Source: Fodinibacter sp963800505
GTDB lineage: Bacteria; Actinomycetota; Actinomycetes; Actinomycetales; Dermatophilaceae
Assembly (NCBI GenBank): GCA_963800505.1
Contig: CAWDBL010000013.1
Span: 1-64,000, forward strand
Reading direction: 5' to 3'
DNA: 64,000 nucleotides
Of this stretch, positions 15,483 through 24,277 are shown piece by piece. A model generated the notes under the pieces. It worked only from the letters and a program-made list of their open reading frames with translations, searched no databases and had not been told where the DNA came from. Within the stretch, counting starts at the first letter, position 1, and every line of letters begins with the position of its first letter. Made by a program: the position numbers and the translations under genes.

Positions 15483-17786
15483 CTAGACGGTGTAGCGGAT
15501 GTTGACGTTGTGGATGTCGCCGTTGAAGGAGAAGGGCGCCTTGTCGTAGTAGGCGGTGGACACGGGGCTGCCGAGGCAGGTGCCGATGTCTAGGCAGTCG
15601 TTGGCGGTGAAGGCCAAGGGGGCGCTGACCGCGACCTGACCTGACCCGTGGGGGGTGTCGTTGACGGTCATGGTGATGGTCAGGGGTCCGGCCGGGCGGG
15701 GCTCGGCGTAGGTGGTCTCGATCAGGATCTTCGCCGGGCCTGTGGGAAGCCGGGTCGGAGAGCGCAGCGTGGTTCGCATGACGATGAAGGTGTTGTACTC
15801 GTAGACGAGGTAACCGTCGTCGACGTAGCAGGTGAGCCCGCCGCCGGCTCCGCCGAGCGCGTAGAGCACCCCGTTGGCGTCCTCGGGGATGTCGGCGTCG
15901 ATGAGGACCTTGTTCGCGCGGTTGCCTAGGGCGGGGGCGCAGAACTCCGGTACGCGGGTGATGGTGCCGGCGAAGTCCCATTCCCGGTACGGGGTGGAGA
16001 CGCGCATCTCGGGGTGGTAGACGAGCACCCACAGGCCGCCGCCGACGGGGTAGACGCTGTTGCGGGCGGCCTCGATGGAGAACGTCTCCTTCATCTGAGC
16101 CAGCTTCTCGGGCATCTGCTGGGCGACGTCGTTGGCCTGCGACCAGTCCTGGTCGAGGTGGTACAGCTCCCAGGTGTCCTGGTCGGGGGTCCATTCGGCG
16201 ATGCCCGGGGGTGCGCCGGGGATCCACGGGGCTCGTGGCCCGAACGCGCAGGCCATCCAGCCGTCGTGGTAGATCGCGCGGCTGCCCATGATCTCGAAGT
16301 ACTGGGTCAGCAGCCGCCCCTTGGCGTCAGCGTCGTCGAAGGTGTACGCGAAGCTGGTGCCGTCGATAGGGTCCTGCGGGAAGCCGTTGACCACCCGAGG
16401 TGGGGTGATCCCCACGACCTCGTAGATGGTCGGGACGATGTCGTTGCAGTGGTGGAACTGGGTGCGCGGCCGGGAGTCGGGGGTGATCTTGGCCGGCCAC
16501 CGGATCGCCATCGGGTTGCGGGTGCCGCCAAGGTGCGAGGCCAGCAGCTTCATGCCCTTGTAGGGGGTGCTGCCGGCCCAGGCCCACCCGGCGTGGTACT
16601 GGTTGTCGGTCTTGGGCGAGCCGAGCACGTCCAGCCCGCCGAGCTCGTCCAAGGCTTTGAGGTGCATGTCGATGGTGGTCGGGATGCCGTTCTGCGACAA
16701 CAGCTCGCTGATCGTGCCGTTCGCGCCCTCACCTGAGGACCCGTTGTCGCCCCAGATGTAGAACACCAGGGTGTTGTCGCCGTAGCCGAGGCGTTCCACC
16801 TCGTCGACCAGGCGGCCGACCTGCACGTCGACGTGCTCGGCGTACCCGGCGGCGACCTCCATCAGCCGTCGCTGGAACGGCTTCTCGTGCTCGGGGATGT
16901 CCTCCCATGCCGGCATCCTCGGGTCGCGCGCGGTGAGCTGGGTCTCCGGGGGGATCCAGCCTGCCTCCTTGGCCCGGTGGAACACCCGCTCCCGGTAGGC
17001 GTCCCAGCCGTCGTCGAACTTGCCCGCGTACCGGTCGGCCCACTCCTTCATCACATGGTGGGGGCCATGCAGGCAGCCGCTGGCCCAGTACATGAAGAAC
17101 GGCTTGTCGGCCTGTAGCGCCTTGTGGGTTCGCAGCCACCCGATCGCGTCGTCGGCCAGGTCCTCACTGAGGTGGTACCCCTCCTCCGGGGTCCGCGGCG
17201 GCAGCACACTGGTGGTGTTACGCACCAGGTTCGGCTCGTACTGCGAAGCCTCACCGGCCAGGAACCCGTAGAAGTACTCGAACCCCAACCCGGTCGGCCA
17301 GTTATGAAACGGCCCAGACACCGTCGTCTCCACCGCCGGGGTGTTGTGCCACTTCCCGAACGCCGCCGTCGCGTACCCGTAGTCCTTGAGCACCTCCGCA
17401 GCCAGGGCGCTGCTCTTCGGGATCTCCCCGGCGTACCCGTCCCAGTCGTTGGCCAGCTCCGCGATCTGCCCATTGCCGATCCGGTGATGGTTGCGCCCGG
17501 TCAGCAGCGACGCGCGCGTCGGCGAACACATCGCCGTGGTGTGGAACCGGTTGTACCCGATCCCCTCACCATGGATCCGGGTCAGGGTGTCCGTGCGGAC
17601 CTCACCACCAAACGTGCTCGGCAGCCCAGGGCCCGCATCGTCGATCAACACGATCAGGATGTTCGGGGCATCCTCGGGAAGGTGCTTGGCATGCACCCGC
17701 TGCTCGTACACCGACTCCTGCATCGTCCGCCCGGCGATGCTCGCCGACGGGGTCGGTGGGAACGGCAGCACATCCTGAGGATTCAT
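15483..17786 (-). CDS. arylsulfatase (type I sulfatase)
   Basis: A 767-residue sulfatase of the alkaline-phosphatase superfamily. NILIVLIDDAGPG near residue 43 provides the metal-binding aspartates. CSPTRASLLTGR near residue 87 is the CxPxR signature whose cysteine becomes formylglycine. GKWHNTP and DNGSSGEGANG supply the remaining active-site residues. The C-terminal 200 residues form a beta-rich domain common in long actinobacterial and fungal arylsulfatases. There is no signal peptide, so it is probably cytoplasmic. It hydrolyses sulfate esters of unknown type. No formylglycine-generating enzyme gene is in the window. It lies between a toxin-antitoxin module and a relic of another. Confidence 0.9.
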   Translation of the reverse strand: MNPQDVLPFPPTPSASIAGRTMQESVYEQRVHAKHLPEDAPNILIVLIDDAGPGLPSTFGGEVRTDTLTRIHGEGIGYNRFHTTAMCSPTRASLLTGRNHHRIGNGQIAELANDWDGYAGEIPKSSALAAEVLKDYGYATAAFGKWHNTPAVETTVSGPFHNWPTGLGFEYFYGFLAGEASQYEPNLVRNTTSVLPPRTPEEGYHLSEDLADDAIGWLRTHKALQADKPFFMYWASGCLHGPHHVMKEWADRYAGKFDDGWDAYRERVFHRAKEAGWIPPETQLTARDPRMPAWEDIPEHEKPFQRRLMEVAAGYAEHVDVQVGRLVDEVERLGYGDNTLVFYIWGDNGSSGEGANGTISELLSQNGIPTTIDMHLKALDELGGLDVLGSPKTDNQYHAGWAWAGSTPYKGMKLLASHLGGTRNPMAIRWPAKITPDSRPRTQFHHCNDIVPTIYEVVGITPPRVVNGFPQDPIDGTSFAYTFDDADAKGRLLTQYFEIMGSRAIYHDGWMACAFGPRAPWIPGAPPGIAEWTPDQDTWELYHLDQDWSQANDVAQQMPEKLAQMKETFSIEAARNSVYPVGGGLWVLVYHPEMRVSTPYREWDFAGTITRVPEFCAPALGNRANKVLIDADIPEDANGVLYALGGAGGGLTCYVDDGYLVYEYNTFIVMRTTLRSPTRLPTGPAKILIETTYAEPRPAGPLTITMTVNDTPHGSGQVAVSAPLAFTANDCLDIGTCLGSPVSTAYYDKAPFSFNGDIHNVNIRYTV

Positions 17787-17899
17787 CCTCGGAGGCTAGC
17801 CACGGCCTCAACAGCAACGCCACCCCGAACCGGGTGGCGACAGCCGACCGGGCGCCCATCCTTCCAAGGACTGATGCCTTCAGCATCAGGTCACTCCAG

Positions 17900-18040
17900 A
17901 TGGAGCTGGCGTCGCACGTCCCGTTCAAACACGACTTCGCCGGCTACTGGTCCAGACGCATCACCGACGAGCACCGGCTGGTCCACAAACTCGTCGGCCA
18001 GGAGGCACGCATCGCCGCCTGCCGTTACCACTACGGGTAG
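17900..18040 (+). pseudogene. YoeB-like toxin remnant (C-terminal part)
   Basis: The last 46 codons match the C-terminus of Txe/YoeB mRNA interferases: PFKHDFAGYWSRRITDEHRL followed by ACRYHYG, including the conserved arginines and the terminal HYG-type end. The N-terminal half of a normal roughly 85-residue YoeB and the partner YefM antitoxin are missing. The surrounding 17787-18097 holds nothing else recognisable. Confidence 0.7.
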
Positions 18041-18097
18041 CGCGATCTGCGGCATTCAGGATGGGATCGCTCGGCGCGCGCCGGTGCTGTTCTGGTT

Positions 18098-18502
18098 CTA
18101 CGCGACGATGCAGATCACCCGGACGTTGTTGACGCTGCCGAGCCGCGCGTCAAGGGGGGCATCTTGTCGGCACTGCGCCTGTCCGCCGTTCATCTGCGGG
18201 CTTGTGCCGGTCACCTGATACCGACCAGGCGTCACCTTCACCTGGAAATGCCCAGAACTCCCCACCGTGACGCGAAGCGTCGTGTCCGATGACTCAAACA
18301 CCACCGTGCCGCTCAGGGGGACGTCCTCGCCTGGCGCCGGCCCACCAGACCGCAGAAAATCGCCGGACACCTCGACCGTCTGAGCGTCGTTGCCGGATGC
18401 CGGATGAGTCGCACGCGACCGGGCGTCGCTACTGGCACCCGACGTGCAGCCGGCCAGGGCCAGCACGACCACGGCCGACACGATCAGCGCCTTCACACTC
18501 AT
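18098..18502 (-). CDS. putative lipoprotein
   Basis: A 134-residue protein starting at ATG 18502 (MSVKALIVSAVVVLALAGC). The N-terminus is a lipoprotein signal peptide with lipobox LAGC, so the mature protein would be anchored to the outer face of the membrane through the cysteine near residue 19. The remainder has a Ser/Ala-rich linker, then a small beta-rich domain (VPLSGTVVFESSD, VKVTPGRYQVTGTS) and three more cysteines. It resembles carboxypeptidase-regulatory-like or beta-sandwich lipoproteins, but I do not recognise a named family. Function unknown. Confidence 0.65.
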   Translation of the reverse strand: MSVKALIVSAVVVLALAGCTSGASSDARSRATHPASGNDAQTVEVSGDFLRSGGPAPGEDVPLSGTVVFESSDTTLRVTVGSSGHFQVKVTPGRYQVTGTSPQMNGGQAQCRQDAPLDARLGSVNNVRVICIVA

Positions 18503-18591
18503 GACGCCCAGTATCGGCCTTTGCCGTTCCCTCGCGTGGTCACCGAGAGCCGCTGGGACGTGAGGCCTTCCCGTCGTCATACAAACAAGGC

Positions 18592-18840
18592 GACCTCGCC
18601 TGGCTAGCGGCCACCCAGGTCGACGCCCTCACCGGACTCGAGAACCTCATCGTCGACATCGTCCAGGACATGACCACCCAAGGTGAGGCCATCCCCGAGC
18701 CCCTCGCCGAACGCCCTACTCGGGCAAGTTCAACCTAAAAGTCGGTGAAGCCCCTGCACCGACGCCTCGCCATCGAAGCCGCAAAGGAGAAGCTCAGCAT
18801 CAACCAGCTCATCGTCCGGCGATTCAACACCGCCAGCTGA
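18592..18840 (+). pseudogene. HicB-like antitoxin relic with two compensating frameshifts
   Basis: Three segments add up to the C-terminal two-thirds of a HicB-family antitoxin: LENLIVDIVQDMTTQGEAIP (first frame), YSGKFNLKVGE (shifted frame, from 18717) and LHRRLAIEAAKEKLSINQLI with VRRFNTAS (first frame again). The middle piece would be the beta-strand of the ribbon-helix-helix domain and the last piece its helices. A stop codon at 18736 lies in the first frame. The N-terminus and the HicA toxin are absent. Confidence 0.65.
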
Positions 18841-18926
18841 GCCGACCTTCACGCCTATGCCGCGATCGGTGTGCGTCCGTCACCGGACAAGTTGTGGGTC
18901 TGAGCGGTCCGAACGAGACTGAATCC

Positions 18927-19253
18927 ATGATGGGTCGACCGGGTCCGGGTGCGCTCATCGGGCTGGTGGTTGGGGTAGTTCTGGTCGCCGTTGTGATCTG
19001 GCTTCCCGCGGCAGTGTCAGGGGACTTCTACGAGTTCAGCGACCCGTTGGTCTTCATGGGTCTGCCGATGATCACGATCAGTACTGCGGTGGGGGCTCTC
19101 ATCGGCGTTCGCGCCGCCCCTGTGTCTGGCCACCGACCCCCAGGCCAACCAGAGAGCTCTTCCACGGCGAGCAGAGCGGTCATTGCGATCGTGGCAGTGT
19201 CGGTGGTCCTTCTTGCGACCTGGTTCTTCCTTTGGGCCACCGGAGCAATCTGA
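18927..19253 (+). CDS. small membrane protein of unknown function
   Basis: About 108 residues with three predicted membrane segments: GALIGLVVGVVLVAVVIWL, LPMITISTAVGALIGV and AVIAIVAVSVVLLATWFFLW. No domain is recognised. ATG 18927 is preferred, but GTG 18894 would add eleven residues, and neither has a clear ribosome site. It is surrounded by relics and may itself be decaying. The following 220 bp up to 19476 show no gene. Confidence 0.5.
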   Translation: MMGRPGPGALIGLVVGVVLVAVVIWLPAAVSGDFYEFSDPLVFMGLPMITISTAVGALIGVRAAPVSGHRPPGQPESSSTASRAVIAIVAVSVVLLATWFFLWATGAI

Positions 19254-19476
19254 GCCGGCCCCCTGTGGGCCTCCCGCGGGGATGCCTCAGTTTGAAAGGT
19301 CCCCAATTGCCGCGGGTAGCGACCGTTCTGCCGAATTGAGCGAGATGGCCCACTGGAGATGTCGAGCCGTAGTGGCCCGTGCATTGCGCATCGCGGGGCC
19401 TCACCGGTGAGACCTTGCTGAGGTTCTTTTAGGGCAAGACTGAACCTCAGGAGTCGCTCGGTGCGTCTTCGAAGGT

Positions 19477-20016
19477 ATGGGGGTGCCGGGGATGACGAGC
19501 GATGAGCTGGATGCTCGGTTCAGCGAGTTCGCGGGTGAGGCGATCGTCCGGCTCCGTCCGCTGGCACACGCCACGGCGCGAGACGCCCAACGCGCCGACG
19601 ACCTAGTACAGATCACAATGGAGAAGATGTATGCCGTCTGGAAGCGAATCGAGCGCACCGCGGCTGACTCGATGGCCTACGCCCGTACCGTGCTGGTGCG
19701 CTCACTGATCTCTGAGCGGCGCCGGTACGCGTGGAAGAACGAGGTCCTCGTCGAGGGGTTTGCTGCAGACATCTTCGGAGATCACGCGAATCACGCCGAG
19801 GCCGTGGCGAACCACCTCACGCTGCAGGACGCGCTGGGCAACTTCCACTCGGCAACGGATGGCGGTGGTGCTGCGGCATCTGGAGGACCTGTCTGTGGAC
19901 GAGGTCGCAGACTCATGAACTGCTCGACGGGAACGGTGAAGAGCACGACCAGCGCGGCGCTGCGCGCCCTGCGTGTAGCTGCTGCCGACCACGCGATGGA
20001 GGGAGTAGAGCCATGA
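19477..20016 (+). pseudogene. SigE-family (ECF) sigma factor with a displaced middle segment
   Basis: Region 2 of an ECF sigma factor is clear at the start (FAGEAIVRLRPLAHATARDA, AQRADDLVQITMEKMYAVWKR). Region 4 ends the gene (LMNCSTGTVKSTTSAALRAL). Between about 19848 and 19911 the expected RQRMAVVLRHLEDLSVDEVAD is found only one frame away, so two compensating indels replace roughly 20 residues by nonsense without stopping translation. The gene overlaps the next one by ATGA, as intact SigE/anti-sigma pairs do. It is probably inactive, because the helix-turn-helix entry is destroyed, unless both indels are sequence errors. Confidence 0.7.
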
Positions 20017-20726
20017 ATGAGACCTTTCTGACCGAGAAGTCCCGGGCTGAGTACCGCGACCTGCCATCGGCCGACTTCACGGTGGAGGACGTCATGGCCG
20101 GAGGTCGAACCCGGATCCGGCTCGACGTCGGATGCGGGCCGCCGGTGCGGCTGCTGCGGTGAGAGCCGGTGTCCTGGCTCTCGGTCCAGGCCTTGGCCTG
20201 ATGGATCGCACATCAGCGGTGGCCGTGCCAGGTGGGTCTGCTTCAGCGACCCCAACAGCCCGTGTGTCCGTGGGGTGCCTTGCCCCAGACGGAATCACTG
20301 CCTGCGAGGGTCGGATCCGTTCGTGGGCAGCTACGTCTGGCGGGCAATGGGATCTTCGCGACAGCACCTTCATTCCGAACTCTGAGTACGGTGCGGGTGG
20401 GGTGATCGAGGTGACGCAGAAAACGCTCTGGTGCGGAATCAGCGAGTATAGATGATGTGGGGAGAAGGGGAGTGAATCGGCACGGTCGGCCCCTCGGATG
20501 GGTCGCAGACGTGGGTCTCGCGTATAGCTGACGCCACGCACATCGACGGCACGGTCCTCGAAGGTATCGACGGGCACCGTGCCTCGGTCGTGATCATCCT
20601 GAAGGCCGATGACGTCGGTGTCAGCAAACTGAAGCCCAACGTGGCTCCCCCCCGGCCGGGTGGAACAAGGATGTGCGTGACCTCCTCGAAGCCCTCATCG
20701 CTTAACGATGCGCTGGATGAGTACGA
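20013..20726 (+). pseudogene. membrane partner gene of the SigE-like factor, multiply frameshifted
   Basis: It starts by overlapping the sigma gene (MNETFLTEKSRAEYRDLPSA, then FTVEDVMAGGRTRIR), a layout I know from SigE-linked membrane proteins. At about 20125 the frame is lost. The next frame has AAGAAAAVRAGVLALGPGLG, a degraded membrane anchor, up to SEYR at 20455. A third frame from about 20485 continues with GSQTWVSRIADATHIDGTVL and GHRASVVIILKADDVGV. Together these indicate a protein of about 230 residues broken by at least two shifts. Confidence 0.5.
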
Positions 20727-20980
20727 GGCATTGCCGCTGCGCCCGGGATGGTCGGCACCGGCACGGCTGCTGATGCAGTCGGCGCCTTCATCGTGGCCAA
20801 GGGCGTTGGCTCCCAAGTGCATGGCGGCCACGTCCCAGTCTCGAAGCACCAGAGCCTCTGGCCGCCGATTCGGCAGCGGTTCGCACGCTGAGCGCGTCGG
20901 GTTTCTCCATCGCCGTAGAAGAGCACCATCCGCTGATGTTGGGACGTGCGCTGTGCCTGATCTCGTTCGCACCCCGATGA
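20727..20980 (+). pseudogene. unassigned gene relic
   Basis: Two coding-like pieces in different frames: MVGTGTAADAVGAFIVAKGV up to a stop near 20890, and LSASGFSIAVEEHHPLMLGR followed by ALCLISFAPR ending at a stop at 20978. Codon choice and amino-acid texture look like a real C-terminus. I cannot name the family. The rest of the stretch to 21134 shows nothing convincing. Confidence 0.3.
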
Positions 20981-21134
20981 AGATCGCGATCGCGCCATTC
21001 AGACCCACGTCTTTCGCGCGTCGTTTCACCCATGAATGCCACCGGCTTTGACGGATCGTGCCTCGTATCGCGCGCCAGCCGTATCTGCCGTACGGTGAGG
21101 AACGTGAAGTTCCGCTCCGCGTGAGAGGCCAAGA

Positions 21135-22268
21135 ATGCCGAACAATCTTCAGTTCGAGAGCGCCGAGCACACATTCCTGGGCGACCAGATGACGCTCCAG
21201 TTCGAGACGGGGCCGGTGTCGGCAGCGCACAAGACCCTCTACGTCGGTGCCAGCCCCATGGGTGGGAGAGACCCGAAGAACTTGACGTTCGGCCAGGTCC
21301 TCGCTCTGGGCGGAGACATCTACGGCGTGCCCGAAAGGCCCATCAGCACCGATCCGAATCCGCGCGCAGCCTTTGGCGCCAACTACGCCACTCTGGCCGG
21401 CGGCAGCTCCGCCGAGTTGGCCGCGATCTTGGCGATCATGCAGAAAGAGATCGACCTGGTCAACGACGCCCTCGCGCACGGGCGGTCGGTCACCGACGTC
21501 TACGACAAGCTTGGCGACACCCTCAGCTACGAGCTGAACGCGGCCACCGGTGGCGGGAACGGCCCGCTTCCCCGAGGTAGGTACTTGATGCTCTCCAGCG
21601 TCAACTGGGACCACTTCGGTGACCATGCGGTGGTGGCCTACCGGGCCGGACACGACGAAGCCCTTGCCATGGCTGCGGCCATCAAGGGGTCCAACAAGAC
21701 TGTCCCGGAGAAGCAGGCTTCTCTCGAGAAGGCTTATGCCACAACGGCGTATGCCTGCCACTTCCTCACCGACCTCTTCTCGGCCGGTCACCTCCGCACA
21801 CCGCGCAAGGAGCTCTACGACGCGATCACTCCCAGTGTCGTCGGGAGCCTGCTGTCACGGTGCATGCACGACGAGGACTCGAAGAACGGCCTGAAGGTGA
21901 GCAATGCCCGGGGCGAGACGTGGACCGCGTACGGCGACAAGCGGCTCTTCGACCCACGTGACAAGGTCAACTTCGCCCAGGTGCTGCACGCAGTCCAGGC
22001 ATCGTGCGACGAGGTGTACGCGGCATATCAGTCCGGTAGCTCGAACACCTCCTACGCGGCGCTCACCTATGTCCCCACGATCCGGCCGAACACCCCAGTG
22101 ACGCACGACAACCCGTCGCCGCTGTTCACGCCGGGCAACGGCACCGTGCTGTGCCGCAACTCCCTGAGCGACCCACAGGACTACAGCTGGACCCAGTACT
22201 GGGTCGGCGCGACCACCTGGGCAGAACTGCAGGCTCTGGGTTATCTCTTCACCACGGAAGCCACCTGA
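21135..22268 (+). CDS. zinc-dependent phospholipase C-like protein
   Basis: A 377-residue protein. NWDHFGDHAVVAYRAGHDEA (about residues 157-176) and AYACHFLTDLFSAGHLRTPR (about 205-224) resemble the histidine/aspartate metal-binding helices of the phospholipase C group found in Pseudomonas and Legionella (PlcA/PlcB type), a branch of the P1-nuclease/PLC superfamily. The histidines and aspartates there would hold zinc ions. No signal peptide is present, which is unusual for a secreted lipase and matches the IPT proteins of this region. Start ATG 21135 follows AGAGG. Upstream is a stretch of relics. Substrate is uncertain and the family call is by motif only. Confidence 0.6.
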   Translation: MPNNLQFESAEHTFLGDQMTLQFETGPVSAAHKTLYVGASPMGGRDPKNLTFGQVLALGGDIYGVPERPISTDPNPRAAFGANYATLAGGSSAELAAILAIMQKEIDLVNDALAHGRSVTDVYDKLGDTLSYELNAATGGGNGPLPRGRYLMLSSVNWDHFGDHAVVAYRAGHDEALAMAAAIKGSNKTVPEKQASLEKAYATTAYACHFLTDLFSAGHLRTPRKELYDAITPSVVGSLLSRCMHDEDSKNGLKVSNARGETWTAYGDKRLFDPRDKVNFAQVLHAVQASCDEVYAAYQSGSSNTSYAALTYVPTIRPNTPVTHDNPSPLFTPGNGTVLCRNSLSDPQDYSWTQYWVGATTWAELQALGYLFTTEAT

Positions 22269-22778
22269 CGGACGAATTCGCAATGGTGTGCACCCTCCTT
22301 TCTGACCCAGCCTCGACCGTTTGTCGCTTGTCGAAATGTAGGTGGATCCTGTCGATGCTGCGTGAATGGATTGAGGACCTGCGCGGGGTTAGCCGCGACT
22401 GATTGCCGGCATCCGGATGTCATCTCGGCACCGTGGCGCCATCCGGGCATCATCGTCAATCGTCGGCTTGATGCTGCTGTAACAAGTGTCTTGGCCATCG
22501 CGGTCACGCAGGGCCCTTGTCGGTGTTGTGGCCCGTCTTTCAAGACGGCATCCCAGGTCCCCGGCTTCAGCTTCGCGGCCAACTCGGTCGCCTGGTCCGC
22601 CAATTCCTTGGCTGTCATGTGCCAGACCCTAGAACCACGTGACGTCGTTCGCGTGGCGGCGCGCTCGTCGGCACCAGCACTCGAAACCCGCGACCCGCTT
22701 CGTAACTTCCGCGGTCCGCGACATATCCGCTAGACCGGGGCCCGCTGATGGGAGGGTGCGTCTCCTGCCGCTCCGCCG
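22269..22778. other. 510 bp without an intact gene
   Basis: On the minus strand an ATG at 22618 begins MTAKELADQATELAAKLKPG, a convincing N-terminus, but the downstream part soon loses coding character and runs into the end of the phospholipase-like gene. It is probably the 5' remnant of a small gene. Nothing else is seen. Confidence 0.35.
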
Positions 22779-24125
22779 TCAGGGAGTCTCTGTGGGCGAA
22801 GGGGATGTGCTCGTCGGCGCAGGGTTGTACTCGATCGTCAACTTGGGGTACTCGACGACGAGACCGACGTTGTTGATCACTGGGAACGTCTTCGCCTGGC
22901 AGGTGTCTGTGCTGACTGTCGACACCGAGAACGGCTCATCGACGGAGCCGGTGCCGCTGAGTATCGTCACCGGGACTGTCGGCGGCAGTGTGGACGGGAC
23001 CTGGCAGGCAGCAAGCTCAGCGGCATTCCACAGGGCCAGGCCAGCGGGCGAGTCGACCTGCACCAGCTCAGCCGCCCGGGGGTACGGCCCGCCAGACGCG
23101 CCGTCGGCGTTGTCGTTGTCAGCCTCCGGGGACGACAGTGCCAACTGGAAACCAATGCCTCCGATGGCCGCCAGGGCTGCTCCGAACAGCATGGCCTTTC
23201 GGGACGTCCCGAGGAACTGGTTCGAGGCCCCCCAGAACTGAGCACGCTCCAGCAGTTCTTGTCGCTTGGCGAGGTAAAGGTCGCGATTGGACTCCAAGAC
23301 GATGGCACCCGCCTTGAGGTTCTCCAGCCCTCGTTCGGCTTCGTCTACCTTTCGATGTCGCTCCTCGACAGCCGCTCGCGCAACGGCATCAGCGGCCGCT
23401 ACCGCGTCTGCGGCATCGCGATGTTGCTGCTTCGCCTGCTGCAGCACGCCTTCCGCAGCCGGTATCTCGTCGGGCGCCGCGCTGTCGCGCCTGGCTTGGG
23501 CGTCCTCGACCCCGAGCGCCGAGGCGTTCGCTTGCTGCTCTGCCTTCTCGAGCTCCTGCTTAACCACCTCCTCCTCGGGACTGGCGTCGGCGGTGGCCGC
23601 TTTCGCCCGCTCCAGTTCCCGTTCCCCGTTGCGAACCAGGTCGGCTGCTTTTGCCGAGGCCCGCCTGTACTCGAGGAGGCGGTTGTTGAACTGCGCGACC
23701 GTGGTGGCTCCAGTGGGCAGGTAGTCGTCCGGGTTCCTTTCCACTAGGGCGACAAAGTCCTTTGGGAGGGTTCCCAATGTCAACACGCTCGGGGAAAGGA
23801 CGTTGCTCGTTGCCCAAATCAGCCAGCCAATGCCGATCACACCCACGACGCCCAAGCCCCATGCGATCAGCAGCTGGTTCCGGTCGTCCTCCCAGTCCAG
23901 CGTAGGAGTGGTGACGAATCCTTTCGCAAACATGATCGCCCCGACGGCAGCCAAGGCGGTGATGATCCACTTGGCAGTGGTCTGAAGACCCTCACCCGCG
24001 TGCACCCATCGCTCGGAGGGGTCCTTCCCGCTCGGCTTGAGCTTCTCCTCGGCGACTGCGCGCTCCACGAAGGCGATCTCGACCCGTTGTGCGGGGGGTG
24101 TTGGAGGGCTGCCTGGTTGGGTCAC
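22779..24125 (-). CDS. membrane protein with long coiled coil
   Basis: A 448-residue protein starting at GTG 24125. It has two membrane segments early on (about residues 50-70 and 87-110: WIITALAAVGAIMFAKGF and LLIAWGLGVVGVIGIGWLIW). A charged, alanine-rich coiled coil follows over about 150-295 (ELERAKAATADASPEEEVVK and later AVEERHRKVDEAERGLENLK). A third membrane segment near 318-335 (AMLFGAALAAIGGIGFQLAL) comes next, then a C-terminal extracytoplasmic domain with two cysteines and a Pro/Thr/Ser tail. The coiled coil would be cytoplasmic between helices two and three. No family is recognised. It overlaps a 51-residue gene upstream by 4 bp (GTGA), implying translational coupling. Confidence 0.7.
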   Translation of the reverse strand: MTQPGSPPTPPAQRVEIAFVERAVAEEKLKPSGKDPSERWVHAGEGLQTTAKWIITALAAVGAIMFAKGFVTTPTLDWEDDRNQLLIAWGLGVVGVIGIGWLIWATSNVLSPSVLTLGTLPKDFVALVERNPDDYLPTGATTVAQFNNRLLEYRRASAKAADLVRNGERELERAKAATADASPEEEVVKQELEKAEQQANASALGVEDAQARRDSAAPDEIPAAEGVLQQAKQQHRDAADAVAAADAVARAAVEERHRKVDEAERGLENLKAGAIVLESNRDLYLAKRQELLERAQFWGASNQFLGTSRKAMLFGAALAAIGGIGFQLALSSPEADNDNADGASGGPYPRAAELVQVDSPAGLALWNAAELAACQVPSTLPPTVPVTILSGTGSVDEPFSVSTVSTDTCQAKTFPVINNVGLVVEYPKLTIEYNPAPTSTSPSPTETP

Positions 24126-24277
24126 CCTTCCTCCGACTCAAAGTGTTGCTTGTCCTCCAACTGATCGAAGTCACGCTCCACGGGTTCCCACGTACCCGGC
24201 GGGTCACGGTAGATCAGGAGTCTGTCCCCATCCATGCGCACATCGCCCGGCTGCGGCGACTCATCCTTGTTCGGCAT
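24122..24277 (-). CDS. small acidic protein coupled to the coiled-coil membrane protein
   Basis: A 51-residue reading frame, MPNKDESPQPGDVRMDGDRL then LIYRDPPGTWEPVERDFDQL and an acidic end. ATG 24277 is preceded by AAGGGGG with six-base spacing, a very strong ribosome site, and the stop TGA overlaps the GTG start of the next gene. It is highly charged with no membrane segment, and no family is recognised. The coupling suggests that it acts with, or regulates, the membrane protein. Confidence 0.6.
   Translation of the reverse strand: MPNKDESPQPGDVRMDGDRLLIYRDPPGTWEPVERDFDQLEDKQHFESEEG

Noticed and set aside
20439..21791. 450-residue minus-strand frame
   Set aside because: Overlaps the phospholipase-like gene and relics; no family features, and codon bias fits the plus strand better.
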